A stretch of 64,000 bases of DNA, from positions 62,001-126,000 of the forward strand of contig JAGVRI010000001.1 of the NCBI GenBank assembly GCA_018606645.1, given 5' to 3'. A program made the translations under genes and the position numbers. This stretch comes from Chloroflexota bacterium (GTDB taxonomy: Bacteria; Chloroflexota; Anaerolineae; JAAYZQ01). Of the stretch, positions 44,965 through 53,944 are shown piece by piece; position 1 is the first letter of the stretch, and the number at the start of each line of letters is the position of its first letter. Below the pieces are notes generated by a model that ran no database searches, was not told where the DNA came from, and saw only the letters and a list, made by a program, of their open reading frames with translations.

Positions 44965-46164
44965 ATGAACATGCACTCAGCAGCCCTTGCCGACTTGTTG
45001 GTGGTGGACCTGTCCCGGGTGCTGGCCGGGCCCTACTGCACTATGATGCTGGCCGACCTGGGCGCTCAGGTCCTCAAGATCGAGGTGCCGGGACGAGGGG
45101 ATGATACCCGCCAGTGGGGTCCCCCTTTTGCCGGTGGGGAGGCAGCCTACTATCTGTCGGTGAATCGCGGCAAAAAGAGTGTCACCCTCAACCTGAAGTC
45201 CGAAGCCGGCCGGGAGATCGTGCGCGAACTGGCCCGCCGGGCGGATGTTCTGGTGGAAAACTTCCGGGTCGGCACCATGGAAGAGTGGGGGTTGGGCTAT
45301 CAAGACCTGCAGGCGATCAATCCGGGATTGATCTACTGCGCCATCACCGGCTATGGTCAGGATGGTCCGTACCGGGACCGACCCGGCTATGATTTCATCA
45401 TCCAGGCCCAGGGCGGGATCATGAGCATTACCGGTCCGGTCGAGGGACCGCCCATGAAAGTCGGCGTCGCCATTGTCGATATTACCGCCGGTTTGTACGC
45501 AGCCGTTGCCATCCTGGCCGCGCTCCACGAACGGCAACGCAGCGGGCAGGGTCAGTTTATTGACATTGCCCTGCTGGACTCACAGGTGGCCTGGCTGGCG
45601 AATGTCGGCAGCAACTACCTGATCTCAGGGGAGAGGCCGCGGCGGTACGGCAACGCCCATGCCAATATCGTGCCCTACGAACCATTTCCAACGCGCGATG
45701 GCTGGATCGCCATTGCGGTGGGCAATGACCGCCAGTGGCAGCAGCTTTGCGCCCTGGCCGGCTGGGACGACCTGGCCTCCGATCCGCGTTTCATCACGAA
45801 CCCACTGCGGGTCGAGAACCGGGAAATCCTGGTGCCGATCCTACAGGAGCGATTCCGTCAAGAGACTTCGCGGGTGTGGGAGGAGAAACTGCTGGCGGCC
45901 GGCATCCCCTGTGCCCCGATTCAGACCATCGATCAGGTGTTTGCCGATCCGCAGGTGCTGGCGCGGGGGATGCTGGTCGAATTACCCCATCCGACGGCCG
46001 GCACAGTCCGCCTGGCCGGTTCACCGCTCAAACTCTCCCGCACCCCCGTCCAGTTAACGGAGCCTCCTCCCCTGTTGGGCCAACATACAGACGAGGTGCT
46101 GGCCACCTACCTGGGCTACAGCGCGGACAAGATCGCCCGCCTGCGGGAGGAAGGGGTGATTTAG
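44965..46164 (+). CDS. CaiB/BaiF family (class III) CoA-transferase
   Basis: Transfers CoA between carboxylic acids, activating a substrate acid. The 399-residue protein opens LLVVDLSRVLAGPYCTMMLADLGA and has LNLKSEAGREIVRELARRADVLVENF, both hallmark stretches, and YDFIIQAQGGIMSITG before the region of the catalytic Asp. Two ATG codons (44965, 44971) are possible. It precedes an acyl-CoA dehydrogenase, the logical next step. The particular acid is unknown. Confidence 0.94.
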   Translation: MNMHSAALADLLVVDLSRVLAGPYCTMMLADLGAQVLKIEVPGRGDDTRQWGPPFAGGEAAYYLSVNRGKKSVTLNLKSEAGREIVRELARRADVLVENFRVGTMEEWGLGYQDLQAINPGLIYCAITGYGQDGPYRDRPGYDFIIQAQGGIMSITGPVEGPPMKVGVAIVDITAGLYAAVAILAALHERQRSGQGQFIDIALLDSQVAWLANVGSNYLISGERPRRYGNAHANIVPYEPFPTRDGWIAIAVGNDRQWQQLCALAGWDDLASDPRFITNPLRVENREILVPILQERFRQETSRVWEEKLLAAGIPCAPIQTIDQVFADPQVLARGMLVELPHPTAGTVRLAGSPLKLSRTPVQLTEPPPLLGQHTDEVLATYLGYSADKIARLREEGVI

Positions 46165-46310
46165 AGCCGGTGTAACCACGGACCCGAAGCGGAGGACAGA
46201 CCGCTGCTGGGTTATCCTCCCGTGGGAGCCACGAAAATCTTTTGCCGCCGACGAAAGCTGCAAGTCAGCGGTAATCAGAGAACTAGAAACTGACCGAGTA
46301 AGGAGGACTT

Positions 46311-47525
46311 ATGGATTTCAGTTGGACGGAAGAACAACGGTTGTGGCGCCAGACGGTGCGCGATTTTGCCCAAAAGGAGATTGCCCCCCGGGTGCGGGAG
46401 ATTGACACCGAGGAACGGATCCCGCCTGAGATCATCAAGGGCATGGCAGAACTGGGGTTGTTGGGGCCGGTCTGCTCGGAAGAGTATGGCGGCGCGGGCA
46501 TGGACTGGACCCTGGCGACCATCGCCGCCGAAGAACTGGGTCGCGCCGACATCAGCCTGGCGATACCGGTGCTCTACCTGGTAGAGGCCGCCTGGGGATT
46601 CATCTTTGATCGCTACGGCACGCCCGAGCTCAAGGCCCAGATCTTGCCCAAGGTCACCGCCGGCGAGGCCTTCCTTGGCATTGCCACCACCGAACCGGAA
46701 GGTGGTTCGGACATTCTGGGCGCGTGCCGTACCAAGGCAGAGCGCCAGGGGGATGAGTGGGTGATCAACGGCGAGAAGGTGTATATCAGCGGGGTGCGTG
46801 AGTCGTTGAATATGGGCGGCATCCACCTCTTACTGGCACGCACCAACCCGGATCCCGCCGCCGGGCACAGGGCCTTTACGTTCTTTGCTCTGCCGTTGCG
46901 GGGCACGCCCGGCATCACCCCGACCTTCTTCCAGGACATGGGGCGGATGGGTATCTCTACCGGTGGCTTTGCCATGGAAGACGTGCGCTTGCCGGCGAGC
47001 CATCAGGTCGGCGACCTGAATCGAGGCTTCTACCACGCCATGGAGGGCTTTTCGGCAGCGCGGGTGCTCATCGGCGCGACCTGCGTCGGCGCGGCCGAGG
47101 CGGTGTTGGAGATGGGGATGGAGCACATCAAGCAACGCCGCGCCTTCGGGCGGCCTCTGGCTTCCTACGAAGGCATCTCGTTCCCGTTGGCCAACCACTA
47201 TGCCAACCTGGAAAGCACCCGCCTGTTGGTCTACAAAGCGGCCTGGATCATGGACCAGAAGTATGGACCGGGCACCCATACCCACCAGGATATCGCCCTG
47301 GCGGCAGCGCTCGCCAAGTTGCGCGCCCCTCAGATCGGCTTTGAGATCATGAACGAAGTAGCCGATTGGTTCGGGGCGATGGCCTACACCAAAGAGTGCC
47401 CGGTGGAGATGGGCATCCGCGGCATCCGCTCCTACTCGATCGGGGCCGAGGGGACAATGAACATCATGCGCCTGATCATCGCCCGCGAGTTGCTTGGACC
47501 GGAATTCCTTCCTTATCGGCAATGA
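46311..47525 (+). CDS. acyl-CoA dehydrogenase
   Basis: FAD enzyme of 404 residues that oxidises acyl-CoA to enoyl-CoA, or glutaryl-CoA in a decarboxylating variant. Seen: N-terminal helical WTEEQRLWRQTVRDFAQKEI, FAD/substrate loop TTEPEGGSDI, QRRAFGRPLASYEGI, and the catalytic Glu380 in IGAEGTMNIMRLIIAREL. AAGGAGGAC precedes ATG. It follows the CoA-transferase by 146 bases with no gene between. No electron-transfer flavoprotein genes are in view, so its acceptor is encoded elsewhere. Confidence 0.94.
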   Translation: MDFSWTEEQRLWRQTVRDFAQKEIAPRVREIDTEERIPPEIIKGMAELGLLGPVCSEEYGGAGMDWTLATIAAEELGRADISLAIPVLYLVEAAWGFIFDRYGTPELKAQILPKVTAGEAFLGIATTEPEGGSDILGACRTKAERQGDEWVINGEKVYISGVRESLNMGGIHLLLARTNPDPAAGHRAFTFFALPLRGTPGITPTFFQDMGRMGISTGGFAMEDVRLPASHQVGDLNRGFYHAMEGFSAARVLIGATCVGAAEAVLEMGMEHIKQRRAFGRPLASYEGISFPLANHYANLESTRLLVYKAAWIMDQKYGPGTHTHQDIALAAALAKLRAPQIGFEIMNEVADWFGAMAYTKECPVEMGIRGIRSYSIGAEGTMNIMRLIIARELLGPEFLPYRQ

Positions 47526-47558
47526 GCCGATTGGACCGGATACCGTCTGGATGCGTCT

Positions 47559-47745
47559 TTACCGTGGCTGGCAGCTCGGGCAGGTATAGCTGCTGGTGCT
47601 GTCGGTCTTGGTCTTGACCACCGGCGTGGCGCAGGCTGGGCAGGGGTGCGCTTCACGAATAGCCAACCAGGAAGTGCCCCTCCCAGCCGTCTCCCTTGCC
47701 ATAGAGGTTCAGCTCAAAAGTCGCCCCGCCGACTCGGCAGCCGCC
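47559..47745 (-). pseudogene. decayed C-terminal fragment of an Fpg/Nei-type DNA glycosylase
   Basis: Reading the minus strand in one frame gives a stretch ending GWEGHFLVGY then stop; shifting by one base continues REAHPCPACATPVV and then TSSYTCPSCQPR before a stop at 47561-47559. Together they resemble the end of formamidopyrimidine-DNA glycosylases, where the zinc finger reads REGxPCPxCGxxI...CPxCQ. The helix-two-turn-helix and catalytic N-terminus are not seen upstream. A frameshift near 47655 and the missing front indicate a relic. No other gene occupies the spacer 47526-47869. Confidence 0.6.
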
Positions 47746-47869
47746 GGCCAGCGGTAGTTCCCGATTTCGAACACAGACTGCGATTGAATTGTCCCTCAAG
47801 GGCCTTCGACCAGCGTACCCTCCCGCAGCTTGGGTCAAGCTCGGGCACGGCTTCAGCGGCCGGATATTT

Positions 47870-49297
47870 TCATCTTCGTGACGCCCGGCCGGGCATAGGA
47901 ACTCCCTCGGCGAGCGCCTCTTTGATCGCCAGCCAATCGCGGCGGAGTTGCTCGTCCGTTTCGATCTGTGCGCCGATCTTTTCACAGCCATGCAGGACGG
48001 TGGTGTGATCACGCCCGCCCAACAACTCGCCGATCTGAAGCAACGAAGCGCCAGTTTCTTCGCGGATCAGGAACATGGCCAGTTGCCGGGGGACCGCTAC
48101 TGCCCGTGCCCGGCTGGGTCCGATCAACTGTTCCTCGCTCAGGTTATAGTGACGGGCCACCGCCGCCACGATCCGTTCCGGCGACAGGTCGGGCGCCGAA
48201 GTCAGAACGCCTTCCAGCGCCCCCTGGGCAGTCTGGGGGTTCAGAGGCACGTTCATCAGGTTGGCGTAGGCGACCACCCGGTTCAGCGCTCCCTCCAGCT
48301 CCCGGATATTGCTGGGGACGCGGCGAGCGATATAGGCCAGCACCTCATCGGGCACCCAGGCCGATAGCCCATCGGCCTTGGCCCGCAGGATGGCGATCCG
48401 CGTTTCATAATCCGGCGGCTGCACATCGGCGATCAGTCCCCAGCCGAATCGGGAACGAAGCCGGTCCTCCAGGGCAACCAGCGCTTTGGGCGGTCGGTCA
48501 CAGGAGATCACAATTTGCTTCCCAGCGCTGTGCAGGGTATTGAAGGTGTGGAAAAACTCTTCCTGAGTGCGCTCTTTGCCCACCAGGAACTGAATGTCAT
48601 CCACCAGCAGCAGATCGCTGCTGCGATATTTGCCCCGGAACTCCTCGGTCTTTTGGGTGCGGATGGCATTGATCAGATCGTTGGTGAACCACTCGGAGGA
48701 TACATAGAGGACAGAAAGGTTCCGCTGCTGGGCAGCATGGCCCAAGGCGTGAAGCAGATGCGTCTTCCCGAGTCCCACCCCGCCATAGATGAACAGCGGA
48801 TTGTAGGCGCGGCCCGGATTCTCGACCACCGCCAGACTGGCCGCGTGGGCCAGCCGGTTCCCGGCTCCGACCACAAACGTATCGAACGTATAGAGCGGAT
48901 TCAGCGTGGCAGAAGGGCGGCCATTCACTCCGGTCAGAACACTGTTCCGGGGAGCCGGCTCTTCTTCAGGCACGGTCTCCGGCACCAACACCCAGTTTTC
49001 TTCCGGCTGGGGAGCATGGGCGGTAAAGACCACCTCGGCGCATGGGCCGACGTGGCGCTGTAACGTGCGTTTGATGGTCGACAACAAGCGGTTCTGCAAC
49101 CAGTCCACCGCGTACGGATGGCGCACATGGACGGTGAGCGTGTCTCCTTCGCAAGCGATCACCCGGCTGCCCCTCAACCAGGTGTCAAAGGTGGCGCGGG
49201 TCATCTGTAATTGGAGTTCTCCCAGGACAGCCTGCCACTGTCTCTGAGCATCGGCGAGTCGATGTGCAGACGGTTCGACGAGTTCGTCTTTTGCCAC
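47870..49297 (-). CDS. dnaA: chromosomal replication initiator protein DnaA
   Basis: AAA+ initiator that binds DnaA boxes and opens the origin; 475 residues from GTG 49297. Domain I begins QWQAVLGELQLQMTRATF. The ATPase has Walker A GGVGLGKTHLL and Walker B LLLVDDIQFL. The C-terminal DNA-binding domain ends with the DnaA signature GGRDHTTVLHGCEKI. GTG 49297 is chosen because the upstream extension of the frame has no family similarity and ACGAGGAAC precedes this codon. dnaN is not adjacent; downstream is the glycosylase relic, upstream a receiver-Roadblock protein. Confidence 0.97.
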   Translation of the reverse strand: MAKDELVEPSAHRLADAQRQWQAVLGELQLQMTRATFDTWLRGSRVIACEGDTLTVHVRHPYAVDWLQNRLLSTIKRTLQRHVGPCAEVVFTAHAPQPEENWVLVPETVPEEEPAPRNSVLTGVNGRPSATLNPLYTFDTFVVGAGNRLAHAASLAVVENPGRAYNPLFIYGGVGLGKTHLLHALGHAAQQRNLSVLYVSSEWFTNDLINAIRTQKTEEFRGKYRSSDLLLVDDIQFLVGKERTQEEFFHTFNTLHSAGKQIVISCDRPPKALVALEDRLRSRFGWGLIADVQPPDYETRIAILRAKADGLSAWVPDEVLAYIARRVPSNIRELEGALNRVVAYANLMNVPLNPQTAQGALEGVLTSAPDLSPERIVAAVARHYNLSEEQLIGPSRARAVAVPRQLAMFLIREETGASLLQIGELLGGRDHTTVLHGCEKIGAQIETDEQLRRDWLAIKEALAEGVPMPGRASRR

Positions 49298-49864
49298 CCA
49301 GTTCCTCGTAGTTCCCCGATTGTTCGATCTACCAGCAACTTGTTCAGAAGCAGCCACCGAAGCGCCTTGCCACAGCAACACCGGTCCCCCAGCCCCGCAC
49401 CAGGTCTCCCTGGGGCACCCATTGGGCCGGACCGCGCCGCATCCATCCGGCACTTCTCTCCCAGGCTAAAACATCCCACAGAGGCAGGTCCATCGCTGCC
49501 TATGGCCCCAACCCACCCCGTTTCAGTTGTCTGAACCTCACTACTGATTACAACGTGGACTGACTATGTGGAGGCAAGAGTACAACACAACCCTTGTGAG
49601 TACGCCCAGGTTTTCTTGTCAGAGGCGTCACTACGTCAGGGTGTGTTTCCTCTCCGCCGGTACAGCCATCGTCCATTGTAGCAAAAGACGCGCTGTTGCG
49701 CAAGGGGGTTCTTTTCCGCTACGACATGGAACAGGGTCCAACTGGAAGACACGGACCTCTAGAACTTGGGGGCCCGGATGCAAAGAAGGCCACATCTAGT
49801 ATCTCAACTTCACCGTAACCGCACGGCACCTTAAAATTTGACCGTGCTCAGTTTTTAATCAAAC
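49298..49864. other. 567-base spacer upstream of dnaA
   Basis: Contains the probable dnaA promoter and an AT-richer patch (about 49830-49866). No sequence close to the DnaA box TTATNCACA was found by eye on either strand, nor a parS-like palindrome, and the short open frames lack coding character. Whether it contains the origin is undecided. Confidence 0.5.
49675..49703 (-). promoter_or_regulatory. probable dnaA promoter
   Basis: On the minus strand TTGCGC (49703-49698), 17 bp, TACAAT (49680-49675). It implies a leader of about 370 bases before GTG 49297, which is long, so a nearer promoter may also exist. Confidence 0.5.
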
Positions 49865-50671
49865 TTACGTCAAGACCAGGGGTGCCAGATCGCGCCTGGC
49901 CTGGCGCAAACTGTGCCGAATCACGCCCAGGGATGTGCTCAGCGGCACCACCATCACCAGCCACAGAGTGCCGGACAAGGTCAGGATATACCACCGGACC
50001 AGGCTGCCTTCGATGATATGGTGCTCAAAGAACGCATCCGGTTCTCCCAAAAACGGGGCGAACGACTGCGCGCTTTGTACCATGGCCATACTGATCTCGG
50101 CTAGCCGTTGGGCCCGGTCTGGATGGATGGAACCGACATAGGTCAGGACCGCCGGACCGTCCGCAACTTTCGATGTCAACAGCACGGCATCGGCATGGGT
50201 CTCGCGGGCCAGGGCCGAAAGGATGCCTCGCACATCGGAGACAGCCGGGGCGCTTGTTCCGGATTCCGGCGGTGGAGACGGAGCACGGGCAGGGGGATGC
50301 ACCTCTCTGGCCAGCACCTCCTGAATCGAGGGCAGGAGGTCGTCAGCGAAGAAGGGTTTGGAGAGAGTTCCTTGGAGATTGATCTCCTGGAGTTCGGAGG
50401 GCAGCTCCTCGCCCATGAGCCGGATCACCATCAGCCGCATGGCCGGCCACGCCTCACGCACCGTGCGCAGCAGTTGACGATAGTCCATGTCCTCATCACC
50501 CAGGCCCGTATCGACAATCGTCAGATCGAAATCGGCTTGCCGCAACAGAGCCATAGCTTCCGAACCAGCATGGGCCACCTGGACCTGGTATCCCCCTTCT
50601 GTTTCCAACATCTCGGCGAGCATGGTGGCAAAGGCTTCATTGCGGTCTACGACCAGGATTCTGGGCGCCAT
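49865..50671 (-). CDS. receiver domain fused to a Roadblock/LC7-like domain
   Basis: A 268-residue signalling protein. Residues about 4-120 form a response-regulator receiver (ILVVDRNEAFATMLAEML; Asp in TIVDTGLGD; Lys in LSKPFF). A Pro-rich linker (PPARAPSPPPESG) follows, then a domain of about 110 residues (VRGILSALARETHADAVLLTS, ending GVIRHSLRQARRDL) with the pattern of Roadblock/LC7 folds that regulate small GTPases or polarity. There is no DNA-binding domain. It ends just before the dnaA spacer and starts 19 bases from the GldG-like gene. Confidence 0.8.
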   Translation of the reverse strand: MAPRILVVDRNEAFATMLAEMLETEGGYQVQVAHAGSEAMALLRQADFDLTIVDTGLGDEDMDYRQLLRTVREAWPAMRLMVIRLMGEELPSELQEINLQGTLSKPFFADDLLPSIQEVLAREVHPPARAPSPPPESGTSAPAVSDVRGILSALARETHADAVLLTSKVADGPAVLTYVGSIHPDRAQRLAEISMAMVQSAQSFAPFLGEPDAFFEHHIIEGSLVRWYILTLSGTLWLVMVVPLSTSLGVIRHSLRQARRDLAPLVLT

Positions 50672-50689
50672 GGCTCTCTCCTTTCCAGA

Positions 50690-52972
50690 TCAGGGAGTCA
50701 ATAACCATTCGACAGCGTTGGACACCAATTGCGTTCGGGCATCTTCGGGCAGGAGATAGATCGGAAACCCGATGAACACCATCCGCAAGGTGCCCGCCTC
50801 TCCCGTCATGACGAAAACTGAAGGGGTACCCGTAGCTTCGCTCCGTGGACCCCGAACCCACACCACGGTCCCCTGTCTCCTCGAAATTTCATTGAAGCGG
50901 TTGGTTTCATATTCGATCCCGGAAGGAGCCGCGACAAAGTCAATGATCTCGCCAGCCTCGAACCCCTTGGCCATGGGATGGGTTGCATCGCGTAGCTGGA
51001 TGTCTCGCTGCACTGCCTGGGAATCGGCGTCGCCCACGTACGCGCCCGAAATGATCGCTGGCTTCCCCTGAAGGGCCCATGACAGCAGCAAGTCGTTCTC
51101 AGTCTCACCAAAGGGATCCTCAAAATCCCCCGCCGCCCAGACGATCAGATCGTACCCGTCCAACTCGTCCTCACTGGGAAGTCCCTCCTGGGCCAGGCTC
51201 CACATCTTGACCTGATAGCGATCCTTCAGGATCGAGGCAAACTCATCGGCTCCTGTCAGGCTATCATACCGCCCCTCGCCTCTGTCCATGGCGATGATCA
51301 GGATACCGCTTTGTGTCTCCGGTTCGATAGTCGGGGTGATCGGCGCCGGCGAAGGCACTGGCCTGGGCGTGGCTATCGGGGAAGGAGGTTGCCGTTCTGG
51401 TTTTATCCAGCCGCCACCCCCGTCTCCTGACGGGACTTCGGTGGGGCAGAGGGCCAGTATCGGTTCGGCCGGGGTCTCTGCTGGGTGGAGAAGACAATTC
51501 TCCAGGTCTCCTTCCCTCAAACGCTCCACCGCTTTCTGGAGGCCGGCTTCCGTATCAGCCAGGACCACCAAAACCTGTCGCTCGCCGGTGGTATGCAGGA
51601 GCAACAGCGACGTTCCAGTCAATACGACCTCCCCCATCGCTGCGATCTGCAACCGGTCTCGGGCTACGGGGGTCGCCTCCATGGTGACGGTAATCGCGGC
51701 CTCCTCTTGCACTGGCGGCGCGATAGCGAGAGAAGGGGTCGCTGTGACTGCCGGAGCCGATCCTGAGGCAGAGGGGCCGCCCGGAAACGGAGTTTGCGCC
51801 GCCTCCGGCTCCTGGGTTCTCACCGTGGAGGTCATCCCCAGTGTGACCTGAGCCGCCGCGAGATACGGCTGCACCGCGCCCGCCGACTCGTACAACCCCA
51901 GGAAAAGGGTATCCTGAGTCGGCTGCTCTGCGTCGCGGATCTCCAGGTCCTTGCCCACCTGAGCAAAGAGATCCTGCAGGGTGCTGCTGCTGGCCAACAG
52001 TTCACTATTCAACGCAGGATCGCCCGCATACACCAGGTCTACCTGCTCGCCAAAGAAGAACGGAAAGTCATCCAGTTCGTATTGCCGGGGAGCGCGGCTG
52101 AGCCAATCAGCAATGTGAGCCACCAACCGATCGTTGTCATAGGCCGCGCGGTAGGGCTCGGTCATAAAGGTCAGATCCCCCAAGGCCAGCACCTGACCGC
52201 TGGTGGTCAGGACGGCCACGCCCAGATCCCCCGCCTGTTCATTGCTACTGGAGCGGGTTTCGCCCCCGGCAGCGATCAAGGGCGGTTCAACCGAACGGAT
52301 CGAGTGAGTGGCATAGAACACCACCTCGTTGACTCCCCGGGTCAGTTCATGTTCGGCCAGATTGGTCAACCGAATGTTGCGGAAATTTCCCTCATTTTCG
52401 ACGGTGTTATACAAATAGTCCGCCTGGAAAACCAGACCAAAGCGGGCGGCCAGGTCGTTGAGATGAGTCACATCATGATCCAATCCCACATACTCGCCGA
52501 ATTCATCGAGGATGACCTCAAAGCGAGTCGGATCGGTCACCAATAGGAGCCGTCCGCCCTTGTCCACAAACTCCTGGACCTGCTGAATCTCGCTGAATGT
52601 CCAGCCCTTGCCGGGAGAGATAATAATCAAGGCTCTTGCTTCCCGCAACTGCTCGGCCAGGTCTTCCGAGGTCACAACCGGCTCGAGCCGTTGGCGCCGC
52701 GCCGTCAGGCGGACCTGCAGGACACTCAATTCGGCCATGTCAAAGCGGTTGTCGTGGGCCCGGTCCACCAGGACCACGCCGGGCGCTGAGACCATCAACT
52801 GATCGTTAAATGACCTGAACTCTGGAGTGGGAGCCCGGATGGCCGACAGATCAGGCCGTGGGACCGGGCCCGGTTGGTACCGGCCCTCGAAAAAGTAGAG
52901 CCAGCGACCCACAGACGGTGCGATCAGCAAGAGTAGGACCAGAGCGACGAGCCACCATTTTGCCCGCATCAT
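50690..52972 (-). CDS. GldG-like/DUF4350 membrane-anchored protein
   Basis: A 760-residue protein with one N-terminal membrane helix (about 7-24). The following region contains DLAEQLREARALIIISP and VQEFVDKGGRLLLVTDPTRF, the core of DUF4350/GldG-like domains. The middle is a Pro/Thr-rich, low-complexity linker (about 400-580). A second glutamine-amidotransferase-like or DUF4350-like part follows (YDLIVWAAGDFED, SWALQGKPAIISGAYVG). GldG normally pairs with an ABC ATPase and permease (GldA/GldF); neither is present here. Its neighbours are SppA and the receiver-Roadblock protein. Function unknown. Confidence 0.7.
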   Translation of the reverse strand: MMRAKWWLVALVLLLLIAPSVGRWLYFFEGRYQPGPVPRPDLSAIRAPTPEFRSFNDQLMVSAPGVVLVDRAHDNRFDMAELSVLQVRLTARRQRLEPVVTSEDLAEQLREARALIIISPGKGWTFSEIQQVQEFVDKGGRLLLVTDPTRFEVILDEFGEYVGLDHDVTHLNDLAARFGLVFQADYLYNTVENEGNFRNIRLTNLAEHELTRGVNEVVFYATHSIRSVEPPLIAAGGETRSSSNEQAGDLGVAVLTTSGQVLALGDLTFMTEPYRAAYDNDRLVAHIADWLSRAPRQYELDDFPFFFGEQVDLVYAGDPALNSELLASSSTLQDLFAQVGKDLEIRDAEQPTQDTLFLGLYESAGAVQPYLAAAQVTLGMTSTVRTQEPEAAQTPFPGGPSASGSAPAVTATPSLAIAPPVQEEAAITVTMEATPVARDRLQIAAMGEVVLTGTSLLLLHTTGERQVLVVLADTEAGLQKAVERLREGDLENCLLHPAETPAEPILALCPTEVPSGDGGGGWIKPERQPPSPIATPRPVPSPAPITPTIEPETQSGILIIAMDRGEGRYDSLTGADEFASILKDRYQVKMWSLAQEGLPSEDELDGYDLIVWAAGDFEDPFGETENDLLLSWALQGKPAIISGAYVGDADSQAVQRDIQLRDATHPMAKGFEAGEIIDFVAAPSGIEYETNRFNEISRRQGTVVWVRGPRSEATGTPSVFVMTGEAGTLRMVFIGFPIYLLPEDARTQLVSNAVEWLLTP

Positions 52973-52996
52973 TCCATTCCTTTCACCGCGTACCGG

Positions 52997-53857
52997 TTAA
53001 TGGGGTGGTTCCAGATACCGGTAGTAGAATCCGGGAGGTAGATCTGCTGGCGAGGCTGCCACGGTGTGAGCCGTCGTGGTCCCTTTGAGCTCAAAATCGA
53101 ACAGGAACGACTCCTCGGGTAGCTCCGGACTGCGGTCTACCACCTGGTAGTGGCGGAGCCGGGCCAGGCGCGCTGCTGCGGCAATGGCTTCCCCCTGAGA
53201 CCCAATTTCGTCCACCAGCCCGATCTGCTGAGCGTGAATGCCCAGGTAGACCTCCCCACGAGAGAGGACCTCTTTCCCGACCCGTAAGCGCTCGGCCCGC
53301 TGCGCCAGCACGGCCGCCAGGAACGACTCTTTGAGCATCTCCATCTGGCGGATATGATCCACCTGAGAGCCGCCGGAAAATTTAAAGGGTCCGGTTGTGA
53401 TCAGTTTCTCATCCACCAGGTCGGGCTCGGGCAGGATCGATACCACTCCAATGTTGCCGACCGCCGACGCAGGCTTGGCATAGATCTCGTCGGCAGCACA
53501 GGCCAGGTAATAGGCCCCACTGGTAGCCAACTGATCCACCGAAGCGACGACCGGTTTTCGAGCGCGGATTTTGAGCACCTCAAAATAGAGGTCTTCACTG
53601 GCAGTCACTTCACCGCCTGGGCTGACGATGCTCAGTACCACTGCCCGGACGGATGGATCTTGTTCGACCGCTTCCAAGGCCTGGTTGAGGTAGGTGGGAT
53701 AATCCCCCCATAAATCGCCCTCGACGCGGATCACCGCCACCTGGGGAGTGGGCACGAGGTACAGGGACAGGAGATAACCAAGCAGGAGGGACAGGACCGC
53801 AACCAGAACGACCCCACCCACCCTCAAGAACGAGCGCCGGCTATCGCGCGTATTCAT
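52997..53857 (-). CDS. sppA: signal peptide peptidase SppA-like S49 protease
   Basis: Membrane-bound serine protease of 286 residues, the short bacterial (Bacillus-type) form, which degrades leftover signal peptides or membrane peptides. An N-terminal helix (about 13-35) anchors it. The core has VVLSIVSPGGEVTASEDLYF, the nucleophile Ser113 in QLATSGAYYLAC, and a candidate Lys159 (TGPFKFSGG). ATG 53857 follows GAAAGGA on the minus strand; a start further upstream is not needed. It is divergent from parA with an 87-base shared spacer containing promoters for both. Confidence 0.92.
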   Translation of the reverse strand: MNTRDSRRSFLRVGGVVLVAVLSLLLGYLLSLYLVPTPQVAVIRVEGDLWGDYPTYLNQALEAVEQDPSVRAVVLSIVSPGGEVTASEDLYFEVLKIRARKPVVASVDQLATSGAYYLACAADEIYAKPASAVGNIGVVSILPEPDLVDEKLITTGPFKFSGGSQVDHIRQMEMLKESFLAAVLAQRAERLRVGKEVLSRGEVYLGIHAQQIGLVDEIGSQGEAIAAAARLARLRHYQVVDRSPELPEESFLFDFELKGTTTAHTVAASPADLPPGFYYRYLEPPH

Positions 53858-53891
53858 ATTCGATCCTTTCTTCGTAAGACCGTACATTTCT

Positions 53892-53920
53892 ATTATATCA
53901 CAGTTTCCCCTCTGGCTTAA
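53892..53920 (-). promoter_or_regulatory. promoter of sppA
   Basis: Minus-strand -10 TATAAT (53897-53892) with TTAAGC (53920-53915) 17 bp upstream; the -35 is only a partial match. It interleaves with the parA promoter. Confidence 0.55.
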
Positions 53921-53925
53921 ATTCT

Positions 53926-53933
53926 GCTATAAT
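53926..53933 (+). promoter_or_regulatory. extended -10 promoter of parA with almost no leader
   Basis: TG-C-TATAAT (53925-53933), an extended -10, with only TTTCCC-like sequence at -35. The expected transcript start (about 53940) is 4-5 bases before ATG 53945, and there is no ribosome-binding site. Confidence 0.6.
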
Positions 53934-53944
53934 GATGCCTGTCC

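Noticed and set aside
49566-49799. 77-codon frame upstream of dnaA
   Set aside because: No ribosome site, low similarity to anything and an odd composition; probably non-coding.
49298-49864. Origin of replication upstream of dnaA
   Set aside because: No DnaA-box-like 9-mers or repeat cluster could be recognised; only an AT-richer patch, so it was not called as an origin.
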